64,000 nt of DNA from Colias croceus (GCF_905220415.1 NC_059548.1:2501-66500), one strand, 5' to 3'; shown: positions 10,217 through 20,903, counted from the stretch's first letter. Program-made: numbers and translations. The notes: a model not told the origin generated them from the sequence alone.

Positions 10217-12994
10217 GGCGGGCCCGGACGACCCTCCTTTCATCATGGAGGAGTTGAAGAGATCCGTAAGGTCCTTCAACCCCAAGAAGGCCCCCGGGGC
10301 GGATGGCCTCACGGCTGACATCTGTCAGCACGCTGTAGATTGTAACCCGGGATGGTTCCTTGCCTTGCTCAACAGATGCCTCTCTGCCGCATACTTCCCC
10401 GCACAGTGGAAGTGGGCGACCGTGGTTATACTGCGAAAGCCGGGCAGGGAATCATACCGGGTACCGAAAGCCTATCGACCGATCGGCCTCTTACCTGTTC
10501 TCGGCAAAATCTTCGAAAAGATGCTGGTCGGCCGACTCAGGTTTTACCTGTTGCCCAAAATAAGCCCCCACCAGTATGGCTTTATGCCACAGAGGAGCAC
10601 CGAGGACGCCCTCTATAGACTAGTGAACCACATCAGAAATATGAGGGAGGAGAAGAAGATTTCTGTTGTGGTATCGCTGGACATAGAGGGAGCCTTCGAC
10701 AGCGCCTGGTGGCCAGCCATAAAGGTGCGGTTGGCTGAAGTTGGGTGCCCGGGGAACGTGAGGCGGGTGATCAGCAGCTACCTGAGTGAAAGGGGAGTGA
10801 AAGTTAGATATGCGGGTGTGGAAGTGTGTAGGGGGACCAGCAAGGGGTGCGTGCAGGGGTCCATAGGCGGACCAATCCTGTGGAACCTCTTGCTGGACCC
10901 TCTGCTATGGATGTTAGAGGAGATGAAAGTATTCTGTCAGGCGTTTGCCGACGATATTGTGTTGGTGTTTGAGGGTGATACTGCACTTGAAATAGAAGTT
11001 GAAGCGAACCGTGTCCTAAATCTAATACACAAATGGGGTAAAGACAATAAATTAAATTTTGCACCACATAAAACTTGTGCCCTCCTTTCCACGAGGAGGT
11101 TGAAATATGACGTGCCACGGCTCGCTATGGGGAATGTGGAAATAAAATATTTTTCTCAGATTAAGATATTAGGCCTTACAATTGACAGCGGCCTCACCTT
11201 TAACGCCCACGTCGGGACGGTATGCCAAAAGGCAATCGCCCGGTATAAACTCTTGGCTAGGGCAGCCAGAGTTGGTTGGGGACTTAGCCCAGATATCATT
11301 AGAACTATTTATGTAGCTGTTATCGAACCGACTATTATGTATGCATCGGCAGCGTGGGCACCCACCGTGGAAAAGATGGGGGTCCAAAAAAGGCTGAACA
11401 CCGTACAACGGGGGTTCGCCCAAAAGATCTGCCGAGCATATCGGACCGTCTCCCTGAACTCAGCTATGCTGTTGGCTGGGATACTCCCCCTTGACCTCAG
11501 AATACTCGAAGTTTCGAGATTATATGGGATCAAGAAGGGGGTGTCGCACCCAGCGTTGGGAGACAGGGAGGTGGAAAGAATGGCTCCGGCGATTGAGGAC
11601 CCACATCCGGCAGAGCAGGAAGGGCTGGGGTTCGGGCTGGTGGACGAGGACTCGTATTCCGACGTGGCTAATAGCCACGTACATAGGATCTACACGGACG
11701 GCAGCAAGATTGAGGGTCGAGTCGGAGCCGCCCTTTCCGTATGGGAGGGGGAGGCCGAGACGAAGGCCGTCAAGCTTGCTTTGCCGCCGTATTGCACCGT
11801 CTACCAGGCCGAACTCCTAGCGCTCCAAAGAGCAGTAATTAGAGCCTGCAAGAGTGGAGTGGCGAAGGTCGGCATCTTCAGCGACTCCAGATCGGCCCTC
11901 CAGGCCGTCACACTCGGTTCCCCCCACCCCCTTGCTGTGCAAACAAGGGCGGCCCTCCGAAAAGCTGCTTCGCAGAGGCGGGAGGTCGCTCTGTTTTGGA
12001 TTAAGGCGCACGCAGGGCTAAGGGGGAACGAAAGAGTGGACCAATTAGCCAAGGAGGCCGCTCTGGGGTCGAAGAGGAAACCCGACTACGATCTGTGTCC
12101 TGTTTCATTCGTCAAGCGTATCCTGAGACAGGATACGATCGGGGAATGGGACAGGAGATACGATGTGGGGGAGACGGCTGGAGGCACGAAGCTCTTTTTC
12201 CCAAGCGCTGCTGCTGCATACAAAATAGTTCGGAAAATAAACATCACTCACCACACCACACAAGCACTGACTGGACACGGTGGATTCGCCTTCTACTTGA
12301 ACAGATTCAAGCTGAAGGAGAATCCATCGTGTCTGTGTCAGCCCGGAGTCGACGAGACGGTTTCTCACCTGTTGCTCGAGTGTCCGATTTTTGCAAGAGA
12401 TAGATATGTTATTGAGCAAAAATTGGGCATCGCGATGACGGGTGAGAATCTGCCTGCGGCCCTGGGGGACGAGACGAGAAATGAGTTTTTAGAGTTTTGC
12501 CAACAAATTGTGAGGGTGGTGAACAAACGAAATTGTGTTGTGATAAGCTACTGTGATATTAGGGTTAAGTTTTATAAGTGTTGTGCCGTATTGTTTTATT
12601 ATTTTCATTGTAATGTTTTAAATTGATGTAAGTTTTTAAAATGTAATATTTAATTTTAGTAGGTATTTTATTATTATCTTAGAAATTTCATTGTAAATTA
12701 TTAATTTGTATTTTAAACTTTTAATTGTATTCATTTATTTTATCCCGTTTTTTATTATTCTCATTGCAATGTATTAATAATGTAAGTTTTTAAATGTAAT
12801 AATATTTAATTTTAGTATTAATTTGGAAATGTTATTGTAAATTGTTAACTTGTATTTTTTTTTTATTTTAAATTGTATTAATTTAGGCCTAATGTGAATA
12901 AAAAATTGTTTGGTATTTATTTGATTAAAAGAATAAAAAACACCTCTGGACTATATTCCAGAGAAAAGCACACAACACCCTGAGATGGCGGGTG

Positions 12995-13032
<38 letters not shown>
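10217..13032 (+). mobile_element. TRAS-1: 5'-truncated TRAS-type element
   Basis: Begins inside the reverse-transcriptase part of ORF2, at the position matching about 18132 of TRAS-2. It keeps RT, RNase H, the 3'UTR and a poly(A) at 13004-13032, then CCTAA resumes. Orientation is plus, with poly(A) toward the centromere, as for Bombyx TRAS. Its 3'UTR is the same subtype as in TRAS-5 and TRAS-6 and differs from TRAS-2 and TRAS-3. Confidence 0.93.
10218..12626 (+). pseudogene. TRAS-1 ORF2 fragment (RT-RNase H)
   Basis: Open from the truncation point; the first ATG is at 10245. It carries RT motifs (SLDIEGAFDSAWW, FADDIVLV), an RNase H domain (YTDGSK, AELLAL, SDSRSAL, KAHAGLRGNERVD) and a C-terminal CCHC-like finger. 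The endonuclease and first RT motifs are absent. Near 12534 five extra bases (TGTTG) after the NKRNC codons shift the frame. The usual DKLL end and stop are lost, and about 34 codons are read in their place into what is 3'UTR in the other copies. It cannot act alone. Confidence 0.9.
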
Positions 13033-13035
<3 letters not shown>

Positions 13036-13419
13036 AACCTAACCTAACCTAACCTAACCTAACCTAACCTAACCTAACCTAACCTAACCTAACCTAACCT
13101 AACCTAACCTAACCTAACCTAACCTAACCTAACCTAACCTAACCTAACCTAACCTAACCTAACCTAACCTAACCTAACCTAACCTAACCTAACCTAACCT
13201 AACCTAACCTAACCTAACCTAACCTAACCTAACCTAACCTAACCTAACCTAACCTAACCTAACCTAACCTAACCTAACCTAACCTAACCTAACCTAACCT
13301 AACCTAACCTAACCTAACCTAACCTAACCTAACCTAACCTAACCTAACCTAACCTAACCTAACCTAACCTAACCTAACCTAACCTAACCTAACCTAACCT
13401 AACCTAACCTAACCTAACC
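13033..13419. repeat. Telomeric (CCTAA)n tract
   Basis: About 387 bp of perfect CCTAA units between the poly(A) of TRAS-1 and the 5' end of TRAS-2. No gene. Confidence 0.98.
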
Positions 13420-15441
13420 GTCATTTGCCCGAACGCGACCCGTTGACAGCGAAATCGCATCGCTCCTAACATTGATTTTTAGAAAAGTGGTATTTTTACA
13501 ACTTACACATTAGTGTTATATACCAATGGATGCGCGCTAAAACGCAGAATACGGACGCGAAAACGGATCTTAAATCGGATCAGACAGTGGAAAGTTATAG
13601 CCAAAAGAAATTTTCGCGATATTAACAAAAATTACGACATCGCTGGAAAGTCCCGATTTATATCGGGGACTTCGAGAACTGGAACTGCAGTGTTGTGTGT
13701 GTTTGTGAGAAGAGTGTTTGTGCAAATTTTCGGATTTTTTGGACCCATAAATCAAGAAAAACAAACAATTTTTGGTAAGTCGGGCAGTGACAATCCCCCT
13801 TTACTCAGTGTATGGTGAAAGATAATGGTGTAAATAGACGCGTCTTATCAAAACAAAGCCCTCGGTTTTTGTTCCGGGGAAATCGGAGCTAAATTGGCGA
13901 AGTTAGACACAAAAGTGTTTTTAACCTATAAACAGAACTTTCTCCGCCAAAACTGCACTTTCCCCCTTTCGCTTACACCTTGTTTTGTGTTGAACTGTGT
14001 GCCCAAATACTTTATACACCCTCCTACACAAAGCTTATAACTTTTTATAACGTATTTTAAGAGAAAAAGCTAAGTAGGTCACGGGTGTTATGAACAAAAA
14101 CAACAAACACGTGGCGGTGGATGAATGTTTTTAAACCTAAATTATTATCTTTTTAATTTAATTTATATTTTGGATTTTTGTTCTTTTACTAGTAAATTAT
14201 AAATTGTAAGTGTAAGTAATAGACCAGCTATATCATTTTTGGTGTAGCTGTTAGATTTAGCTGTATATTGAGTGCTTAGGGACCATTAGATACACACAAC
14301 ACAATATTATAATTTTATCATATTATATTATTCATATGTATTATTTATTTGTTTATACATGTATTCATTTTCATTTTAACTATATATTATCTTAAATTAT
14401 TGACAGGCTACTCCCCTATTGGGAGACCTGATAGTGTTAAGTATTGACTAGCTTACTAGCTAGCTTACTAGGTAGGTATAATAATTGTGTTGATAATTAT
14501 TATATTAAGTTTCGCTTTGCCGTGGTAACATGAAACCACAGAACATTTTGTATTGACCTAGATATTATAATATATTAATACTATCTATATTAAACAAATT
14601 TTGTGATTCATTTTAAAACATTGACATTAATATTGACTTTTAAAGTGACGTACGATAATTATCGTACAAGAACGATAATTACATTTGTACGATAATTATC
14701 GTACAAATACGATAATTATTGTACGTATTGATTAATTTGATTTTTCATTCATACTATTTTATCTAGTGTTAAGTATAATAATTATTATTGACTTGACTTC
14801 TTACTATTGACTACATTTATTGACCTAGATATTAATATTTTACTGTGATTCATTTTTATTCTCAATTATTGACAGGTGTATCCCCTATTGGGAGGCCTGA
14901 TAGTTTTAAGTAAAATAATTATTGACTTGAGTTTTTAGTATTGACTATTGACTAGCTTACTAGCTAGCTTACTAGGTCGAGCCGTACGATAATAATTATC
15001 GTACAGATAGATTATTTTGTATAATAATTATTGACTTGAGTTCTCAGTATTGACCGGCTTTAGCTTTATCTATTGACCTAGATATTATTAATATCTTACT
15101 GTGATATTGTAATTATTGACTGACTATATAAATACAACTTAATAGATATATATAAGTATTGACTTGACTTACTGTTGATTAGTTTTAATTATTATTGACC
15201 TAGATATTATTAATATTTTATATCTGTATATTAATATTTTATATTTTATATCTGTATATTAATATTTTATATTTAATATCTTTTATTCATTTTTATTTGA
15301 CTAGTCTTAAAAATATAACTAGGTATTACTAATATCATATTAGTATTTACTGCAATTCATTTTTATTTTTATTTTATTTTATTCTAAATTATTGACAGGT
15401 GTCTCCCCTATTGGGAGGCCTGATAGAGTTAAGTACTATTG

Positions 15442-15512
<71 letters not shown>

Positions 15513-15527
15513 CCCTAAGTCGTCGCA
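13420..15527 (+). promoter_or_regulatory. TRAS-2 5'UTR with three hairpin repeats and AT palindromes
   Basis: A long AT-rich leader built of degenerate repeats. A motif containing the hairpin CTCCCCTATTGGGAG or CCCCTATTGGGAG occurs three times (near 14398, 14868 and 15391), each after TTATTGACAGG and before CTGATAG. The last copy is about 95 nt before the ORF1 ATG. The 18-nt palindrome GTACGATAATTATCGTAC occurs at 14650 and 14687, with a slightly longer form at 14983. TAGCTTACTAGCTAGCTTAC occurs at two places. A run of 66 T (15447-15512) just before the ATG is absent from TRAS-6. An internal promoter is expected near the 5' end but was not identified. Confidence 0.7.
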
Positions 15528-16784
15528 ATGATCCACACTCCCCAGAGGCGTGCCAGTGACACGTTCACAATTTCTGAATCTAAAAAGCCTGCAACCACAG
15601 CAGCGCCTAAAACTATGACAAGTCGGACTGCAGAAGGGAAAGCCTGTCTGATGAAAGGAAAAGCCCATCTGCGAGAGTCTCGTAATTTAAAAACTGACAT
15701 AAAAGATGGGGTTATACTGGCGCTGGAAAGAATGTATGACATAATAAAAGAGATGGAGATTGAACTCACCAATGCCAGGGCTGGTAGTGGAGGGCGTAGT
15801 GGGGACCCTATACATCCCCCCCCGCCATCCGATGCTGGCTCCAGTGTGGACCTAACTGAAGGAATGAAAGAAATGATGACTAGAATGAAAGAGATGACAG
15901 AAAGCATGAAGGAAAATGAAAGCAAAATGGAGAGACTGAGTTCGCTTCTGGAGGGCAACATGGCTGTCGCCAAAACGGCGACTTATGCGAGCGTTGTCTC
16001 GAGGGGAGTCATTGAGAAACTCCCCGAAGCAAGGGCGCTGCATTCAGTCATGGTGTCATCCAAAGACGAACAAGAGACAGGCGATGAGGTGCTAGAGAAG
16101 ATAAGGAAGACTGTGGATGCAAGGGACGGATGGGTAAAGGTGGAGAGAGTAAGAAAGGTTAAGAATAGAAGGGTAGTCGTCGGCTGTGCGAATGAGGAAG
16201 AAAGAGTCAAGGTGAAGGAAAGACTGAGTAAGAATGAGGGACTAGTAGTGGAAGATGTTAGAAATAAGAGCCCCCTTCTGGTCTTCAGGGATGTGATGAA
16301 GTGTGACACTGCTGACTTCATCACTGCGCTGAAGAACCAAAACGCAGGCATACTTGAGGGCTTGAAGGGGGAAGAGCGAAATGTTGAGATAGCATATGTG
16401 ATGAAAGCTAGGAACCCCCTCCAAAACCACGTAGTGGTAAGAGCGGACCCACAGGTATGGAGAAGATGGATGAATGAGGGATACGCCCACATAGGGTTGG
16501 GCAGAGTGAGAGTAATGGACCATAGTCCACTGGTGCAGTGCTCCCGTTGCCTTGGTTATGGGCACACTAAGAGGATGTGTAGGGAGGAAAAGGAAAGATG
16601 CAGCCACTGTGCCGGTCCTCATATGAGGACTGAATGCGACAAGTGGTTGCGGGGAGAAGCGCCTCAGTGCATTAACTGCACTAAGGCCAAGAAAGGTAGC
16701 GCTGAGCACAGCGCCTTTGATCGTGAATGTTTTGAACGAAAGAAGTGGGACGCTCTAGCCAGATCGGCGGTAGCGTATTGCTAG
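15528..16784 (+). CDS. TRAS-2 ORF1: Gag-like RNA-binding protein
   Basis: 418 codons; the ATG at 15528 follows GTCGCA. The N-terminal half is charged with a predicted coiled coil rich in Met, Glu and Lys (about residues 60-145). A folded middle domain follows (about 165-320). Three zinc knuckles lie near 330-400 (CSRCLGYGHTKRMC, CSHCAGPHMRTEC, and a CINC...H....C variant). In TRAS1 the ORF1 protein localises the RNP to telomeres (known for the family). TRAS-6 has a near-identical ORF1 with a short insertion near residue 115. ORF2 overlaps its last codons in another frame. Confidence 0.92.
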   Translation: MIHTPQRRASDTFTISESKKPATTAAPKTMTSRTAEGKACLMKGKAHLRESRNLKTDIKDGVILALERMYDIIKEMEIELTNARAGSGGRSGDPIHPPPPSDAGSSVDLTEGMKEMMTRMKEMTESMKENESKMERLSSLLEGNMAVAKTATYASVVSRGVIEKLPEARALHSVMVSSKDEQETGDEVLEKIRKTVDARDGWVKVERVRKVKNRRVVVGCANEEERVKVKERLSKNEGLVVEDVRNKSPLLVFRDVMKCDTADFITALKNQNAGILEGLKGEERNVEIAYVMKARNPLQNHVVVRADPQVWRRWMNEGYAHIGLGRVRVMDHSPLVQCSRCLGYGHTKRMCREEKERCSHCAGPHMRTECDKWLRGEAPQCINCTKAKKGSAEHSAFDRECFERKKWDALARSAVAYC

Positions 16785-16818
16785 GGTTGCCCAAGGTGAG
16801 TCCTTCCAGTACCGAATA

Positions 16819-19800
16819 TTGCAGGCCAATCTCCAGCGGAGCCAAATCGCCACAAGGGAGCTACTGCTCGAAGCCACCAAGCGTAAGGCATGCGTAGCGT
16901 TGCTGCAAGAGCCCTACGTTGGGGGGGCGAAAAGTATGAGGACATACAATGGAGTGAGGATCTTCCAGTGCGAAGGGGAAGGGGGTGGCGCAGTAAAGGC
17001 GTGTATTGTGGTACTCGAAGACACACTGGATGTCGAACTACATACACGCCTTAGCAGTAACAACATCGTTGTGGCCACCCTCAGAACCAAAGCCTGGGAG
17101 ATGATTGTAGTGTCCTTCTACTTCGAGCCCGATAAGCCAGTGGGGCTCTACCTGGACCATCTTAGGCGGATAGGGAGAGAGCTGGGTATCCATAGGATCG
17201 TCCTGGGAGGCGATGCGAACGCAAAAAGCCCGTGGTGGGGTGGCGAAGTGGAAGACCCGCGAGGAAGAGACGTGTCTGCTGTACTGGAAGAAATGGAAAT
17301 GCACATACTCAACACCGGGGACATCCCTACGTTCGATACCATCAGAGGTGGGAAAAGGTACTCCAGCTACGTGGATGTGACAGCGTGCTCCGACGATCTG
17401 CTGAACCGAGTGGACAACTGGAGGGTTGAGGAGAGTCTCACGAGCTCGGACCACAACGGCATATCCTTTGGCATCAGACAACATAAATCCACAGGCACGA
17501 ACATAATACGAACTACACGCATATTTAACACACACAAGGCAAACTGGACTCAGTTTCATGAGAAACTGACCCAGCTGATGTCGGACAGACAATTAACTAT
17601 ACAAGACATAGACACAATACACAGCACACAACAAATAGATGACGCAATAGACAGATACACTGAAGCAATCACACAGACATGCAGAGACACAATGCCGACC
17701 AAAAAACACACACAGAAATTCACCTTGTCGTGGTGGAATGATGAGCTCGCGCAGATGAAGAAGCAGGTGGCCACGAGGAGACGCAGGATCCGAAACGCAG
17801 CACCTGATCGCAGAGACCGCGTGGTTGGATTGTACCTGGAAGAAAGAGAGATGTATGAAAAGGCGGTGAAAGAAGCGCAAGAGAAGAGTTGGAAGGAGTT
17901 TTGCCGGAAACAGGATAGGGAGGGGGTCTGGGAGGGCATCTACAGGGTGCTTAGTAGAGCCACAGGGAGAGAGGAGGATCTGCCCCTTTCGAGGGGTGGT
18001 GAGACCCTCGATGCCCGGAGCTCGGCAGAACTGTTGGCGGAGACCTTCTACCCCGAGGACCAGGAAAGTGGTGAAAGTGAGGGGCATCGTCGGGTGCGCC
18101 GGTGTGCGGAGTCCTTGGACACCGAACCACCGGCGGGCCCGGACGACCCTCCTTTCATCATGGAGGAGTTGAAGAGATCCGTAAGGTCCTTCAACCCCAA
18201 GAAGGCCCCCGGGGCGGATGGCCTCACGGCCGACATCTGTCAGCACGCTGTAGATTGTAACCCGGGATGGTTCCTTGCCTTGCTCAACAGATGCCTCTCT
18301 GCCGCCTACTTCCCCGCACAGTGGAAGTGGGCGACCGTGGTTATACTGCGAAAGCCGGGCAGGGAATCATACCGGGTACCGAAAGCCTATCGACCGATCG
18401 GCCTCTTACCTGTTCTCGGCAAAATCTTCGAAAAGATGCTGGTCGGCCGACTCAGGTTTTACCTGTTGCCCAAAATAAGCCCCCACCAGTATGGCTTTAT
18501 GCCACAGAGGAGCACCGAGGACGCCCTCTATAGACTAGTGAACCACATCAGAAATATGAGGGAGGAGAAGAAGATTTCTGTTGTGGTATCGCTGGACATA
18601 GAGGGAGCCTTCGACAGCGCCTGGTGGCCAGCCATAAAGGTGCGGTTGGCTGAAGTTGGGTGCCCGGGGAACGTGAGGCGGGTGATCAGCAGCTACCTGA
18701 GTGAAAGGGGAGTGAAAGTTAGATATGCGGGTGTGCAAGTGAGTAGGGGGACCAGCAAGGGGTGCGTGCAGGGGTCCATAGGCGGACCAATCCTGTGGAA
18801 CCTATTGCTGGACCCTCTGCTTTGGATGTTAGAGGAGATGAAAGTATTCTGTCAAGCGTTTGCCGACGACATTGTGTTGGTCTTCGAGGGGGACACGGCC
18901 CTTGAAATTGAAATAGAAGCGAACCGTGTCCTTAACGCAATAGATAAATGGGGAAAGGAAAACAAATTAAAATTTGCACCACATAAAACTTGTGCCCTCC
19001 TTTCCACGAGGAGGTTGAAATACGACGTGCCACGGCTCGCTATGGGGAATGTGGAAATAAAATACTTTTCTCAAATAAAGATATTAGGCCTAACGATTGA
19101 CAGCGGCCTCACCTTTAACGCCCACGTCGGGACGGTATGCCAAAAGGCAATCGCCCGGTATAAACTCTTGGCTAGGGCAGCCAGAGTTGGTTGGGGACTT
19201 AGCCCAGATATTATAAGAACTATTTATGTAGCTGTTATCGAACCGACTATTATGTATGCATCAGCAGCGTGGGCACCCACCGTGGAAAAGATGGGGGTCC
19301 AAAAAAGGCTGAACACCGTACAACGGGGGTTCGCCCAAAAGATCTGCCGAGCATATCGGACCGTCTCCTTGAACTCAGCTATGCTGTTGGCTGGGATACT
19401 CCCCCTTGACCTCAGAATACTCGAAGTTTCGAGATTATATGGGATCAAGAAGGGGGTGTCGCACCCAGCGTTGGGAGACAGGGAGGTGGAAAGAATGGCT
19501 CCGGCGATTGAGGACCCACATCCGGCAGAGCAGGAAGGGCTGGGGTTCGGGCTGGTGGACGAGGACTCGTATTCCGACGTGGCTTATAGCCACGTACATA
19601 GGATCTACACGGACGGCAGCAAGATTGAGGGTCGAGTCGGAGCCGCCCTTTCCGTATGGGAGGGGGAGGCCGAGACGAAGGCCGTCAAGCTTGCTTTGCC
19701 GCCGTATTGCACCGTCTACCAGGCCGAACTCCTAGCGCTCCAAAGAGCAGTAATTAGAGCCTGCAAGAGTGGAGTGTCGAAGGTCGGCATCTTCAGCGAC

Positions 19801-20466
19801 TCCAGATCGGCCCTCCAGGCCGTCACACTCGGTTCCCCTCACCCCCTTGCTGTGCAAACAAGGGCGGCCCTCCGAAAAGCTGCTTCGCAGAGGCGGGAGG
19901 TCGCTCTGTTTTGGATTAAGGCGCACGCAGGGCTAAGGGGGAACGAAAGAGTTGACCAATTAGCCAAGGAGGCCGCTCTGGGGTCGAAGAGGAAACCCGA
20001 CTACGATCTGTGTCCTGTTTCATTCGTCAAGCGTATCTTGAGACAGGATACGATCGGGGAATGGGACAGGAGATACGATGTGGGGGAGACGGCTGGAGGC
20101 ACGAAGCTCTTTTTCCCAAGCGCTGCTGCTGCATACAAAATAGTTCGGAAAATAAACATCACTCACCACACCACACAAGCACTGACTGGACACGGTGGAT
20201 TCGCCTTCTACTTGAACAGATTCAAGCTGAAGGAGAATCCATCGTGTCTGTGTCAGCCCGGAGTCGACGAGACGGTTTCTCACCTGTTGCTCGAGTGTCC
20301 GATTTTTGCAAGAGATAGATATGTTATTGAGCAAAAATTGGGCATCGCGATGACGGGTGAGAGTCTGCCCGCGGCCCTGGGGGATAAAATGAGAACTGAA
20401 TTTTTGGAATTTTGCGAAAGAATTGTGAGGGTGGTGAATAAACGAAATTGTGATAAGCTACTGTGA
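16819..20466 (+). CDS. TRAS-2 ORF2: endonuclease / reverse transcriptase / RNase H
   Basis: 1215 codons from a TTG at 16819; the frame is open back to 16774, overlapping the end of ORF1. No ATG precedes the endonuclease start (LQANLQRS), and the first ATG would remove it, so the start is uncertain. Endonuclease motifs: GGDANAKSPWWG near residue 131 and SSDHNGISF near 213. RT: residues about 470-760 with FADD near 681. RNase H: about 928-1065, with D-E-D-D type residues in YTDGSK, AELLAL, SDSRSAL and NERVDQLA. A C-terminal CCHC-like finger is near 1143-1160. No stop interrupts it. The protein should cut TTAGG/CCTAA repeats and prime reverse transcription there (family knowledge). Confidence 0.92.
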   Translation: MQANLQRSQIATRELLLEATKRKACVALLQEPYVGGAKSMRTYNGVRIFQCEGEGGGAVKACIVVLEDTLDVELHTRLSSNNIVVATLRTKAWEMIVVSFYFEPDKPVGLYLDHLRRIGRELGIHRIVLGGDANAKSPWWGGEVEDPRGRDVSAVLEEMEMHILNTGDIPTFDTIRGGKRYSSYVDVTACSDDLLNRVDNWRVEESLTSSDHNGISFGIRQHKSTGTNIIRTTRIFNTHKANWTQFHEKLTQLMSDRQLTIQDIDTIHSTQQIDDAIDRYTEAITQTCRDTMPTKKHTQKFTLSWWNDELAQMKKQVATRRRRIRNAAPDRRDRVVGLYLEEREMYEKAVKEAQEKSWKEFCRKQDREGVWEGIYRVLSRATGREEDLPLSRGGETLDARSSAELLAETFYPEDQESGESEGHRRVRRCAESLDTEPPAGPDDPPFIMEELKRSVRSFNPKKAPGADGLTADICQHAVDCNPGWFLALLNRCLSAAYFPAQWKWATVVILRKPGRESYRVPKAYRPIGLLPVLGKIFEKMLVGRLRFYLLPKISPHQYGFMPQRSTEDALYRLVNHIRNMREEKKISVVVSLDIEGAFDSAWWPAIKVRLAEVGCPGNVRRVISSYLSERGVKVRYAGVQVSRGTSKGCVQGSIGGPILWNLLLDPLLWMLEEMKVFCQAFADDIVLVFEGDTALEIEIEANRVLNAIDKWGKENKLKFAPHKTCALLSTRRLKYDVPRLAMGNVEIKYFSQIKILGLTIDSGLTFNAHVGTVCQKAIARYKLLARAARVGWGLSPDIIRTIYVAVIEPTIMYASAAWAPTVEKMGVQKRLNTVQRGFAQKICRAYRTVSLNSAMLLAGILPLDLRILEVSRLYGIKKGVSHPALGDREVERMAPAIEDPHPAEQEGLGFGLVDEDSYSDVAYSHVHRIYTDGSKIEGRVGAALSVWEGEAETKAVKLALPPYCTVYQAELLALQRAVIRACKSGVSKVGIFSDSRSALQAVTLGSPHPLAVQTRAALRKAASQRREVALFWIKAHAGLRGNERVDQLAKEAALGSKRKPDYDLCPVSFVKRILRQDTIGEWDRRYDVGETAGGTKLFFPSAAAAYKIVRKINITHHTTQALTGHGGFAFYLNRFKLKENPSCLCQPGVDETVSHLLLECPIFARDRYVIEQKLGIAMTGESLPAALGDKMRTEFLEFCERIVRVVNKRNCDKLL

Positions 20467-20815
20467 TATTAGGGTTAAGTTTTATAAGTGTTGTGCCGTA
20501 TTGTTTTATTGTTTTTATAAATTTCATTGTAATGTTTTTAATTTATGTAGGTTTTAAATGCAATATTTAATTTTAGTATTTTATTTGTAAATTTTAAACT
20601 GTATTAATTTATTATATTTTATTTTTCCCATTGCAATGTTTAATTAATGTAAGTTTTTAAAAGTAATATTTAATTATGTAATTTTTATGTTTTAGTATTA
20701 ATTTGGAAAATTGTAAATTATTAACTTGTATTTTTTTACTTAAAATTGTATTATTTAGGCCTAATTGTTAATAAAAAATTCTTGATATTTATTTGATTGA
20801 AAGCAAAATAAACAT

Positions 20816-20863
20816 CTCTGGACAATATTCCAGAGGAAAGCATACAACACCCTGAGATGGCGG

Positions 20864-20866
<3 letters not shown>
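20816..20866 (+). promoter_or_regulatory. Conserved pair of hairpins at the TRAS 3' end
   Basis: Just before the poly(A): CTCTGGA/TCCAGAG with a 6-nt loop (20816-20835), then CACCC/GGGTG (20848-20866). Both stems are intact in all six TRAS copies although the rest of the 3'UTR falls into three subtypes; loop bases vary. This is a candidate template-recognition structure for target-primed reverse transcription (inference). Confidence 0.65.

Positions 20867-20900
<34 letters not shown>

Positions 20901-20903
<3 letters not shown>

Larger units (their letters stand above)
13420..20900 (+). mobile_element. TRAS-2: full-length TRAS-type telomeric retrotransposon
   Basis: 7.48 kb: a 2.1-kb AT-rich 5'UTR, ORF1, ORF2, a 3'UTR of about 0.4 kb and 29 A at 20872-20900. 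Telomeric repeats lie directly on both sides. The left flank ends in CCTAACC and the element starts GTCATTTGCC. The TRAS-1, TRAS-4 and TRAS-5 junctions also follow CCTAACC, which fits cleavage between C and T of CCTAA as reported for the TRAS1 endonuclease. Both ORFs are open and all catalytic motifs are present, so this is the best candidate in the window for a live copy. Confidence 0.94.

Noticed and set aside
13513..13818. 101-codon open frame in the TRAS-2 leader as a small upstream gene
   Set aside because: The matching region of TRAS-6 has changed start and frame and is split by a hAT; no motif, so an accidental open frame is more likely.
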